Shown: piece by piece, positions 44,051-51,946 of the stretch
Layout of the letters: every line of letters starts with the position of its first letter
Numbering within the stretch: position 1 is the stretch's first letter
Assembly: GCF_013266755.1 (NCBI RefSeq)
Contig: NZ_JABRWJ010000007.1
Coordinates: 310,001-374,000 of the forward strand
Direction of reading: 5' to 3'
Length of the DNA stretch: 64,000 bases
From: Pseudaquabacterium terrae
GTDB lineage: Bacteria; Pseudomonadota; Gammaproteobacteria; Burkholderiales; Burkholderiaceae_C
The notes under the pieces: generated by a model
What the model was told of the DNA's origin: nothing
Database searches by the model: none
What the model saw: the letters and a program-made list of their open reading frames with translations, nothing else
Position numbers and translations under genes: made by a program

Positions 44051-46135
44051 ATGAAAGCCGCCTCCGCACTGGCCCCGATCACCCGGCCGCGCCGCTGGGC
44101 CGACTGGGGCCAGCTGCCGCGCGAATCGCGCGACACGCTGTTCCAGCTCGCGGTGATCGGCTGGACCGTGCTGCCGCACCTGAGGCACCTGCCCTGGTGG
44201 TGCACTGCGCTGACCGCGCTGGTGCTGTTCTGGCGCGGCAACCTCGCGCTGAACAATGCGCCGCTGCCCGGCCGCTGGCCGGTGATCGGCCTGCTGGTGA
44301 TCGCCACGCTGCTGACCTTGTGGACCGAGCGCACGCTGTTCGGCAAGGACGCCGGCGTCACGATGCTGGTGGTGCTGATGGCACTGAAGATGCTGGAGCT
44401 GCGCGCGCGCCGCGACGCGCTGGTCGTCTTCTTCCTCGGTTTCTTCCTGGTGCTGACGCACTGCCTGTATTCGCAGTCGATGTTGACCGCGCTGTCGATG
44501 CTCGTCTCGACCTGGGGCCTGATGACGGCGCAGGTGCTGTCCAGCATGCCGGTGGGCCGGCCGTCGCTGAAGCGCGCCGGCGGCATCGCCGCACGCAGCG
44601 CGCTGCTCGGGCTGCCGCTGATGCTGCTGCTGTTCCTGCTGTTCCCGCGCTTCGGCCCGCTGTGGGGGCTGCCGCAGGACGGCCTGGGCAAGACCGGCCT
44701 GTCGGGCACGCTGCGGCTGGGCGGCGTGGCCGAGGTCGCGAACGACGACGCGATCGCCTTCCGCGTGCGCTTCGAGGGCCCGCCGCCGCCGTCGGAGCTG
44801 CTGTATTTCCGCGGCCCGGTGCTGCCGCGCTTCGATGGGGTCGAGTGGCACCAGGCCCGTTTGCGGCTGGGCGCCCCACCGCAAGCGGCGGAGCTGCAGC
44901 TGCACGGCGACGGCCGGTCGTACGAGATGCTGATCGAGCCGATCCGGCTGCCGCTGCTGCCGCTGCTGGAGGCCACGCCCGACCGGCCCGATGCGGCGCC
45001 CGCGCTGCGCGGCTGGGCGTTCACGCTGAGCGCCGACCTGCAGTGGCAGACCGACCGGCTGGTGGCCGAACGCATCAGCGTGCGCGCCCGCGCCTGGCCC
45101 AACCATGTGCTCGGACCCAAATGGGCGCTGCCCGGCGCCTTCGAGATGACCCAGATCCCCGACGGCAGCAATCCGCGCGCGGTGGCCTGGGCCCGGGCGC
45201 TGCGCGCCTCGGCGCCGCTGGCCGGCGCGCGCACGCCGCAGCTCGCGCAGGCGGTGCTCGAACACATCCGCACAGCAGGCTTCACCTACACGCTGGCGCC
45301 CGGCCTCTACGGCGGCCAGGCGATCGACGAGTTCTGGCTCGACCGCAAGGAGGGCTTCTGCGAGCATTTCGCCGCGAGCTTCGTGCTGGTCATGCGCGCG
45401 ATGGGCGTGCCGGCGCGCATCGTCACCGGCTACCAGGGCGCCGAGCCGGCCGATGCCGACGGCTGGATGGTCGTGCGCCAGAGCCATGCGCATGCCTGGG
45501 CCGAGTACTGGGAGCCCGGATTCGGCTGGCGCCGCGCCGACCCGACCGCCGCTGTCGCGCCGCACCGCATTCACAGCAGCCGGCCGCTGCCGCCGCGCCA
45601 GGGGCTGGTGGCCGGGGCGCTGAACACGATGAGCCCGGCGCTCGCCGAGCAGCTGCGGCGCACGCTGGAGCTGATCGACAACCGCTGGAACCAGTGGGTG
45701 ATGAGCTACTCGCGCACGCGCCAGTTCGATCTGCTGGAGTCGCTGGGCGTCAGTGCGCCGAGCTGGCAGGACCTGGCGTTCCTGCTGATCGGCATCGCCA
45801 GCGCGATGTCGCTGACCGCTGCCGGCTGGGCCTGGTGGGACCGCCATCGCCAGGACCCGTGGCTGCGCCTGCACCGCCGCATCCGCGAAACCCTGAACGG
45901 CCTGGGGCTGGACGCGCTGCCGCACGATGCGCCGCGCGCCCTGGCAGCCAAAGTACGCGTGCGTTTCGGCGCCACCGGCGCGGCGCTGGCGGACACGCTG
46001 GAAGCGCTCGATCGCCTGCGCTACGGGCCGGACAACCGCCGCCTGCCGGGACCCGGCTGGTGGTCGGGCTTTGCGCGCGAGGCCGCGCGCCTGCGGCGCA
46101 GCGGCGCACCGGCCGCGCTGCAGCAGCCGGGATAA
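44051..46135 (+). CDS. DUF3488/transglutaminase-like membrane protein (TgpA type)
   Basis: A 694-residue protein. Five or six N-terminal membrane helices (~30-215, DUF3488) are followed by a periplasmic transglutaminase-like domain with C437 (EGFCEHFAASF), H481 (SHAHAWAEYW) and D497 (RRADPTAA) as catalytic triad. A last membrane helix lies near 575-595, and a short cytoplasmic tail ends the protein. This is the TgpA architecture; TgpA is essential in Pseudomonas aeruginosa, with an undefined envelope role. It is third in the MoxR-DUF58-TgpA operon. The ATG at 44051 gives the usual cytoplasmic N-terminus. Confidence 0.92.
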   Translation: MKAASALAPITRPRRWADWGQLPRESRDTLFQLAVIGWTVLPHLRHLPWWCTALTALVLFWRGNLALNNAPLPGRWPVIGLLVIATLLTLWTERTLFGKDAGVTMLVVLMALKMLELRARRDALVVFFLGFFLVLTHCLYSQSMLTALSMLVSTWGLMTAQVLSSMPVGRPSLKRAGGIAARSALLGLPLMLLLFLLFPRFGPLWGLPQDGLGKTGLSGTLRLGGVAEVANDDAIAFRVRFEGPPPPSELLYFRGPVLPRFDGVEWHQARLRLGAPPQAAELQLHGDGRSYEMLIEPIRLPLLPLLEATPDRPDAAPALRGWAFTLSADLQWQTDRLVAERISVRARAWPNHVLGPKWALPGAFEMTQIPDGSNPRAVAWARALRASAPLAGARTPQLAQAVLEHIRTAGFTYTLAPGLYGGQAIDEFWLDRKEGFCEHFAASFVLVMRAMGVPARIVTGYQGAEPADADGWMVVRQSHAHAWAEYWEPGFGWRRADPTAAVAPHRIHSSRPLPPRQGLVAGALNTMSPALAEQLRRTLELIDNRWNQWVMSYSRTRQFDLLESLGVSAPSWQDLAFLLIGIASAMSLTAAGWAWWDRHRQDPWLRLHRRIRETLNGLGLDALPHDAPRALAAKVRVRFGATGAALADTLEALDRLRYGPDNRRLPGPGWWSGFAREAARLRRSGAPAALQQPG

Positions 46136-46142
46136 TCGACCG

Positions 46143-47249
46143 ATGCCCTTCCCCCTCCGCCGGGCCGCGCTGCCCGGCCTGCTCGCGCTGCTGCTCGGCT
46201 GCAGCGCCCTCGCCGCGCCGACGAAGACTGCCCGCAAGCCCCGCCCGGGGCCGGTGCGTTCCGACCATGCCCCCGACGCGGTGACCTACGGCGGCCGCGC
46301 CGACGTGATGGCCTTCGCCGACGACACCGCCGCCACGCTCGGCCTGGATCGCGAGGGGGTGCGCGCCGCGCTGGCCGAGGCGCGCTTCCAGCCGGTCGTC
46401 GCGCGGCTGATCATGCCGCCGCCGGCCGGCACGGCGAAGAACTGGCGGGCCTACCGCGCGCGCTTCGTCGAGCCCGAGCGCGTGCGCGCCGGCGCGGCGT
46501 TCTGGGACGCGCAGCGGCGCTGGCTGGACGCTGCAGCCACGCGTTATGGCGTGCCGCCGGAGATCGTCGTCGGCATCGTCGGCGTCGAGACCTACTACGG
46601 CCGGCTGATGGGCGGCTTCCGCGTGCTCGACGCGCTGGCGACGCTGTCCTTCGATTTCCCGCCCGGCCGCAAGGACCGCAGCGCCTTCTTCCGCGGCGAG
46701 CTGCAGCAGCTGCTGCTGCTGGCCGAGCGCGACGGCGTGGCACCGGCGGCGATCAAGGGCTCGTACGCCGGCGCGATCGGCCTCGGCCAGTTCATGCCCG
46801 GCAGCATCCTGCGCTTCGCCGTCGACGGTGACGGCGACGAGCGCATCGACATGCACGACAGCCCCGCCGACGTCGTCGCCAGCATCGCGCACTTCCTGTC
46901 GGTGCACGGCTGGCAGCCCGGGATGCCGACGCACTTCGCGGTCAAGCCGCCGGTCGACACGACCGACCGCGCGGTGCTGCTGGCGCCGGACATCGTGCCG
47001 AGCTTCAGCGCCGCGCAATTCGTCGAGCGCGGCGCCGAGCTCGACGCCGCCGGCCGCGCGCACGAGGGGCCGCTGGCGCTGGTCGAGCTGCAGAACGGCT
47101 CCGCCGCGCCGAGCCATGTCGCCGGCACGCAGAACTTCTACGCGCTGACGCGCTACAACTGGTCGAGCTACTACGCGCTGGCGGTGATCGAGCTGGGGCG
47201 TTCGGTGCGCGAGACGCGCGAGGCCAGGGAAGTCAAGGCGCCGCGCTGA
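46143..47249 (+). CDS. mltB: Membrane-bound lytic murein transglycosylase B
   Basis: A 368-residue MltB-family enzyme that cleaves the glycan strand with 1,6-anhydroMurNAc formation. The N-terminus has a lipoprotein signal with lipobox LLGC (Cys20). The catalytic Glu is E149 in VGIVGVETYYGRLMG. Also seen are IKGSYAGAIGLGQFMPGS and a DGDGDERIDMHDSPADVVASIAHFL segment resembling the EF-hand-like site of MltB. The start ATG is 7 nt after the TgpA-type gene. The last 17 bases overlap the convergent acetylation gene. Confidence 0.93.
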   Translation: MPFPLRRAALPGLLALLLGCSALAAPTKTARKPRPGPVRSDHAPDAVTYGGRADVMAFADDTAATLGLDREGVRAALAEARFQPVVARLIMPPPAGTAKNWRAYRARFVEPERVRAGAAFWDAQRRWLDAAATRYGVPPEIVVGIVGVETYYGRLMGGFRVLDALATLSFDFPPGRKDRSAFFRGELQQLLLLAERDGVAPAAIKGSYAGAIGLGQFMPGSILRFAVDGDGDERIDMHDSPADVVASIAHFLSVHGWQPGMPTHFAVKPPVDTTDRAVLLAPDIVPSFSAAQFVERGAELDAAGRAHEGPLALVELQNGSAAPSHVAGTQNFYALTRYNWSSYYALAVIELGRSVRETREAREVKAPR

Positions 47250-48681
47250 GCGAACGGATGCCGGCCGCGGGCGCCAGGACTTCCAGCACGTGCGGGTGGC
47301 CGACCGCCCGGCCGTCCAGCGGATTTCCGCTCAGGTAGACGTTCAGGTAGCGCCCGTTGCGCTCGGTCCGCGTCACCTGCCGCACCTGCCTGTCGGCCAG
47401 GCGCACCTGGATGCCGGGCGCATAGCGGCGCTGGGCATCGACGCTGTCCTGCACGATGAAGCCGGCCCAGTTGCGGGCCACGCCGAGCAGCCAGTGATCG
47501 TCGGTGATCTCAGGCGGCCGGTCGCTGGGCTGCGGCAGCTCGGCCAGCCCCAGCAGGTTGCGCTCGACGACCTCGATCATCACCACGTTGGCGCGCAGCG
47601 GATGCATCCACTCGATGCGCCGCTGGTCCGCGCCGGCGGCGATCAGCCACGCATCCTGCTGCGCCTGGGCCGCCGTCGGTGCGAGGACCTGGCCGTACGC
47701 GAGGTCCCAACCGCTGAAGCGCTCGGCGATCACGCTGGCGGTGGGGGCCATGAACACCATGAACGAATCGCCGAAGGCCAGTACGCGCGCCTGGGTCGCG
47801 GGATCCAGCCCGGCCGCCGGCGCGGGCTCGGGCTGCGCGCGGCCACGCGGCACGACGGTCGCGTGCGGATCGGACTCGCCGAACCACTGCCACAGGCTGT
47901 CTTCCAGCGGCGCGGCGGGCGTGGATTCGATCCGCAGCGCGCCGACCGGCCAGCGCAGCTGCGGATGCACCGCACTGATGCTGCGGCGCACTTCCTGCCA
48001 TGCCAGCTGCGCGCCGCGGTCGTTCCAGTGCGTTCCCCAGCGGAAGTACAGACCCTCGTCGCGATGCTTGCGCAGCACCGGCCGCAGGTCGACGCGGATG
48101 AACGGACACCGGTAGTCGAGCGCATGAACCTGGTCCAGCATGCTCGGCCGGTCGAGCCATGGCCGCTGATGCGGCGGCATCTTCTCCGGATAGATCGTCG
48201 ACTTGTTGGGCCCCGAGAAGAACACCAGCTCCGCGCCGTGGCGATGCGCATAGTCGCACCAGGCGTCGAGTCGGTCGCGGATGCGCTGCGCCTGCCGGGC
48301 CGACAGCGTTTGCTCGCGGCGGAAGGTCGGCAGCTCCTGCTCGTAGAACAACCAGCCCTGCTCGCCGAGCACGACCGGCAGTCCGAGATCGGCGTTCAAC
48401 ACCCGCAGCCGGAACATGAAGTAGCTGCTGATCAGCGGCTTGCGCAGGCCGAAGTTGTCGGCCGAAAAGCGCGTCAGGGCCGCGGCCAGCTGGCTCGGGG
48501 TCGCCGCGTCGGCGCGACCGGGCAGGCGCGCCAGCGTGCGCTGCTCCTGGAACAGCGGCATCGGGTCGCGCGGCACGAAGCTGCCCACCAGGCCGACCCC
48601 CAGGCAGGCACAGAAGAACAGCGCCAGCGCGATCTGGCAGCGGCGTTGCAGCCGCTTCGAACGAGGGGCGTCGCCGCTCAC
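47233..48681 (-). CDS. AlgJ/AlgX-like O-acetylation protein (SGNH-type)
   Basis: A 482-residue protein with one N-terminal membrane anchor (IALALFFCACLGVGLVG) and a periplasmic SGNH-like domain related to AlgJ/AlgX. Landmarks are QGWLFYEQE, VFFSGPNKSTIYPEKMP, RWGTHWNDRGA, and FGDSFMVFM carrying the likely Ser. These proteins transfer acetyl groups to a secreted polysaccharide, working with an MBOAT channel protein, here the gene immediately upstream. The GTG at 48681 begins 1 nt after the MBOAT stop and has AGGTT upstream; a GTG at 48708 is the alternative. The acceptor polymer is unknown because no polysaccharide genes are near. Confidence 0.82.
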   Translation of the reverse strand: MSGDAPRSKRLQRRCQIALALFFCACLGVGLVGSFVPRDPMPLFQEQRTLARLPGRADAATPSQLAAALTRFSADNFGLRKPLISSYFMFRLRVLNADLGLPVVLGEQGWLFYEQELPTFRREQTLSARQAQRIRDRLDAWCDYAHRHGAELVFFSGPNKSTIYPEKMPPHQRPWLDRPSMLDQVHALDYRCPFIRVDLRPVLRKHRDEGLYFRWGTHWNDRGAQLAWQEVRRSISAVHPQLRWPVGALRIESTPAAPLEDSLWQWFGESDPHATVVPRGRAQPEPAPAAGLDPATQARVLAFGDSFMVFMAPTASVIAERFSGWDLAYGQVLAPTAAQAQQDAWLIAAGADQRRIEWMHPLRANVVMIEVVERNLLGLAELPQPSDRPPEITDDHWLLGVARNWAGFIVQDSVDAQRRYAPGIQVRLADRQVRQVTRTERNGRYLNVYLSGNPLDGRAVGHPHVLEVLAPAAGIRSLSAAP

Positions 48682-48682
48682 G

Positions 48683-50089
48683 CTAGAACCTGAAGTAGAT
48701 GAAGGCACGGTGGGTCTGCGCGCCGAGGAAGGCGATGCAGATCACGAACGTCGCTGCCAGGGTGCCCGTGCGCCACAGCGGCAGCGCCGGCAGCGCCGAC
48801 CAGCGGATTCGCCCGCGCCACGGGAACGACGCCAGCACGCCGCACGCCGCGCTGAGCCAGGTCAGCGTGTCGGTGTACAGGCGCAGCGCATGATGCGGAT
48901 CGCTCCAGCCGTTCAAGCCGAGCATCGCGCGGCCCATCGCGCCCGCCTGCTCCAGCGAGGTGGCGCGGAACACCATCCACGACAGCACGACGACGAGCAG
49001 CACGTAGCCGTGGCGCAGCAGCGCGGGCCAGCGCTCGAGCCAGCGACCGAAGGCGGTGCGCTCGAGCGCCAGGAACAGCCCGTGCAGCAGCCCCCAGACC
49101 ACGAAGGTCATGTTCGCGCCGTGCCACAGGCCGCACAGCAGGAAGACGACGAAGAGGTTGAACGCGGTGCGCAGCGGGCCATGGCGGCTGCCGCCGAGCG
49201 GGATGTAGAGGTAGTCGCGGAACCAGCGCGACAGGGTCATGTGCCAGCGGCGCCAGAAGTCCTGCACCGAGCGCGCGGCATACGGGTGGTCGAAGTTCTC
49301 CGGCAGGTGGAAACCGAACATCCGCCCGAGCCCCAGCGCCATGTCGGTGTAGCCGGAGAAGTCGAAATAGATCTGCAGCGCGAACAGCAGCGTCGCGGAC
49401 CAGGCGATGCTGCCGCTCATCTCGGCCGCCGGCAGCCCGAACATGCGGTCGACCGACACCGCGCAGACGTCGGCGATCAGCACCTTCTTGGCCAGGCCGA
49501 TCGTGAAGCGCTCGACGCCCGCGGCAAAGCTCGCCCAGTCGTGGCGCCGGCCGCTGAACTGCGGACCGAACTCGCTGTAGCGCACGATCGGCCCGGCGAT
49601 CAGCTGCGGGAACAGCGTCTTGAACAGCGCGAAGCGGAAGACGTTGGTCTGCGCCGGGTAATCGCGGCGGTAGACGTCGATCAGGTAGCTCATCGCCTGG
49701 AAGCTGAAGAACGACACGCCCAGCAGCAGCGGGATCTGCGCCTCGCCGATGCGCGGCAGCGCGAGCGGCGCGGCCGCGCCATTGATCAGCTCGGCGAAGA
49801 AGTTGAAGTACTTGTAGTAGCCCAGCAGCAGCAGGTTGGCGCCGAGCCCGGCCACCAGCAGTGCCTTCGCCGGACCCTCGCCGCGCCGGCGGCTGCGCTC
49901 GATGGCCAGGCCGAGCAGGTAGTTGACGACGATGGTCGCCACCATCACCAGCACCAGCACCGGCTCGCCCCAGGCGTAGAACAGCAGGCTGAAGCCGAGC
50001 AGCACGGCATTGCTGCGCCCGGCGGCGTAATAAGCCGCGAGGCACAACGGGAGGAACAGGAACAGGAAGACCGGCGTGCTGAACAGCAT
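48683..50089 (-). CDS. MBOAT O-acyltransferase, AlgI-like
   Basis: A 468-residue polytopic enzyme of the membrane-bound O-acyltransferase family, closest in style to AlgI. It starts MLFSTPVFLFLFLPLCLAAYY and has YYKYFNFF, FPQLIAGPIVRY, FDFSGYTDMALGLGRMFGF, and DFWRRWHMTLSRWFRDYLYIPLGG. The catalytic His is in LLCGLWHGANMTFVVWG. It passes acetyl groups across the inner membrane for sugar O-acetylation with the AlgX/J-like partner. The ATG at 50089 shares one base with the TAA of the DUF808 gene. Confidence 0.93.
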   Translation of the reverse strand: MLFSTPVFLFLFLPLCLAAYYAAGRSNAVLLGFSLLFYAWGEPVLVLVMVATIVVNYLLGLAIERSRRRGEGPAKALLVAGLGANLLLLGYYKYFNFFAELINGAAAPLALPRIGEAQIPLLLGVSFFSFQAMSYLIDVYRRDYPAQTNVFRFALFKTLFPQLIAGPIVRYSEFGPQFSGRRHDWASFAAGVERFTIGLAKKVLIADVCAVSVDRMFGLPAAEMSGSIAWSATLLFALQIYFDFSGYTDMALGLGRMFGFHLPENFDHPYAARSVQDFWRRWHMTLSRWFRDYLYIPLGGSRHGPLRTAFNLFVVFLLCGLWHGANMTFVVWGLLHGLFLALERTAFGRWLERWPALLRHGYVLLVVVLSWMVFRATSLEQAGAMGRAMLGLNGWSDPHHALRLYTDTLTWLSAACGVLASFPWRGRIRWSALPALPLWRTGTLAATFVICIAFLGAQTHRAFIYFRF

Positions 50090-51009
50090 TACGCGGATGC
50101 GGAGCGGCCGAACACCTTCTTCACGCCGGTGAAGGCCAGCAGCGCGACCGCACCGGCGAGCACGCCGACCAGCGCGTCGGCAACCATCGACAGCACGCCG
50201 CCCGCCAGCCCGCCGAGGCCTTGAGTCCAGCCCTCGACCGCATGGTGCAGCGGACCGATTCCGTGCATCAGGATGCTGCCGCCGACCAGGAACATCGCCG
50301 CGGTGCCGGCGACCGACAGGAACTTCATCAGCGCCGGCGCCGCGATCAGCAGCAGCTTGCCGAGCTGGCGCTGCGCCGCGCCGGCCTGGCGGCTGAGCCA
50401 CAGCCCGGCATCGTCGAGCTTGACGATGCCCGCCACCAGGCCGTAGACGCCGACCGTCATCAGCAGCGAGATGCCGATCAGCACGCTGGCCTTGGTCAGC
50501 AGCGGCTTGTCGGCCACGGTACCGAGCGCGATGACGATGATCTCGGCCGAGAGGATGAAATCGGTGCGGATCGCGCCTTTGATCTTGTCGCGCTCGAAGG
50601 CCACCATGTCCACGTTCGGATCGAGCAGCGCCTCGGCCACCTCGCGCTCGTGCGCGGCGTCCTCGGCCTTCGAGTGCAGGAACTTGTGCGCCAGCTTCTC
50701 GACGCCCTCGAAGCAGAGGTACAGGCCGCCGAGCATCAGCAACGGAATCACCGCCCACGGCGCGAACACGCTGATCACCAGCGCCGTCGGCACGAGGATG
50801 GTCTTGTTGATCAGCGAGCCGAGCGCCACCTTGCCGACCACCGGCAGCTCGCGCTCGGCACGCACGCCGGCGACCTGCTGCGCATTCAGCGCCAGGTCGT
50901 CGCCGAGCACGCCGGCAGTCTTCTTCGCGGCGACCTTGGTCATCACCGCGACGTCGTCGAGCACGAGCGCGATGTCGTCGAGCAGGGCTAGCAGGCTGGC
51001 AGCGGCCAT
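50089..51009 (-). CDS. DUF808 family membrane protein
   Basis: A 306-residue protein of the DUF808 (YedI) family. It begins MAAASLLALLDDIALVLDDVAVMTKVAAKKTAGVLGDDLALNA (in blocks), with about six membrane segments and FLHSKAEDAAHEREVAEAL between them. The family is uncharacterised. The gene is directly upstream of the MBOAT gene with a 1-nt overlap (TAATG), which suggests co-expression though no functional link is known. The ATG is at 51009, about 30 nt downstream of the transglutaminase gene. Confidence 0.88.
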   Translation of the reverse strand: MAAASLLALLDDIALVLDDVAVMTKVAAKKTAGVLGDDLALNAQQVAGVRAERELPVVGKVALGSLINKTILVPTALVISVFAPWAVIPLLMLGGLYLCFEGVEKLAHKFLHSKAEDAAHEREVAEALLDPNVDMVAFERDKIKGAIRTDFILSAEIIVIALGTVADKPLLTKASVLIGISLLMTVGVYGLVAGIVKLDDAGLWLSRQAGAAQRQLGKLLLIAAPALMKFLSVAGTAAMFLVGGSILMHGIGPLHHAVEGWTQGLGGLAGGVLSMVADALVGVLAGAVALLAFTGVKKVFGRSASA

Positions 51010-51040
51010 GGCGTCCTTCGAGGGGCGGCAAAAAAGCCGG

Positions 51041-51946
51041 CTATGGTAAGGGCTCGACGGTGACGGCCACGGCAGGCGGCGTGGTGCCGCCGCCGCGGAT
51101 CACGCCGCGCAGCGGGGCGACGTCGAGATAGTCGCGGCCGAAGGCGAGGGTGACGTGGTCGACGCCGACACGGATGTCGTTGGTCGGGTCCAGCGCGACC
51201 CAGCCGTTGACGGGGCACCACACCGAAACCCACGCGTGCGACGCGTCGGCCCCGACCAGCCGCGGCTGGCCTTCGGGCGGCCGCGTCAGCAGGTAGCCGC
51301 TGACGTAGCGCGCGGCCAGGCCGCGCGAGCGCAGCGCGCCGATCATCAGGTGCGCGAAGTCCTGGCACACGCCGCGGCCCTGCGCCAGCGCCTGCAGCGC
51401 ATCGGTCGCCACGTCCGTGCTGTTCGGCTGATAGACGATGCGCTCATACACGCGCGACATCAGCGCCTGCGCGACGTCCAGCAGCGGCTGGTCGGCGTCG
51501 AAGAGACCCTCGCCGAACTCGGCCAGCGCCGGGTGCACCGGGGCGAAGGTCGAGCCGAGCGCGAACTCGATCGCCTCGGGCTGCGTCGCACCGGCTCGGA
51601 AGTGCAGCGCCTGCGCGACGTCCTGCCACGGCGGGCTCGGCTCGAGCGCCGGCGGCGCCGTCAGGCGCACCTTGAAGCTCGACACCACCGCCAGCCGCTC
51701 GTGCACCGTGGCATGGTTGAAGCCATGGCGCCAGTTGCCGAACGCGTCCCGGCTCTCCTGCATCGCGCCCAAGCCCCCTTCGGGCTCGGGATCGATCGCC
51801 AGGTCCCAGTCGAACACGTCCTGGCATTCGGTGTCGCGCGGGCGCAGGTGCGCGCTGTGGTGCGCGACCTCGACCGGCGCGTCGTAGTCGTAGAGCGTCT
51901 CGTGGCGTACCGAGAGCACCCGGCCTTCCGTGTCCGAATCGCTCAT
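51041..51946 (-). CDS. Transglutaminase-like protein of the ATP-grasp/alpha-E operon
   Basis: A 301-residue protein with an N-terminal beta-rich region (VRHETLYDYDAPVEVAHHSAHLRPR) and a transglutaminase-like core: C194 in GRGVCQDFAHL, H237 in ADASHAWV, and D253 in ALDPTNDI. Cysteine-protease-like chemistry on peptide or isopeptide bonds is expected. Its ATG overlaps the TGA of the fused ATP-grasp/alpha-E gene (ATGA), and it is the last gene of the five-gene operon. The same partnership recurs in many genomes with ATP-grasp and alpha-E proteins. Confidence 0.9.
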   Translation of the reverse strand: MSDSDTEGRVLSVRHETLYDYDAPVEVAHHSAHLRPRDTECQDVFDWDLAIDPEPEGGLGAMQESRDAFGNWRHGFNHATVHERLAVVSSFKVRLTAPPALEPSPPWQDVAQALHFRAGATQPEAIEFALGSTFAPVHPALAEFGEGLFDADQPLLDVAQALMSRVYERIVYQPNSTDVATDALQALAQGRGVCQDFAHLMIGALRSRGLAARYVSGYLLTRPPEGQPRLVGADASHAWVSVWCPVNGWVALDPTNDIRVGVDHVTLAFGRDYLDVAPLRGVIRGGGTTPPAVAVTVEPLP

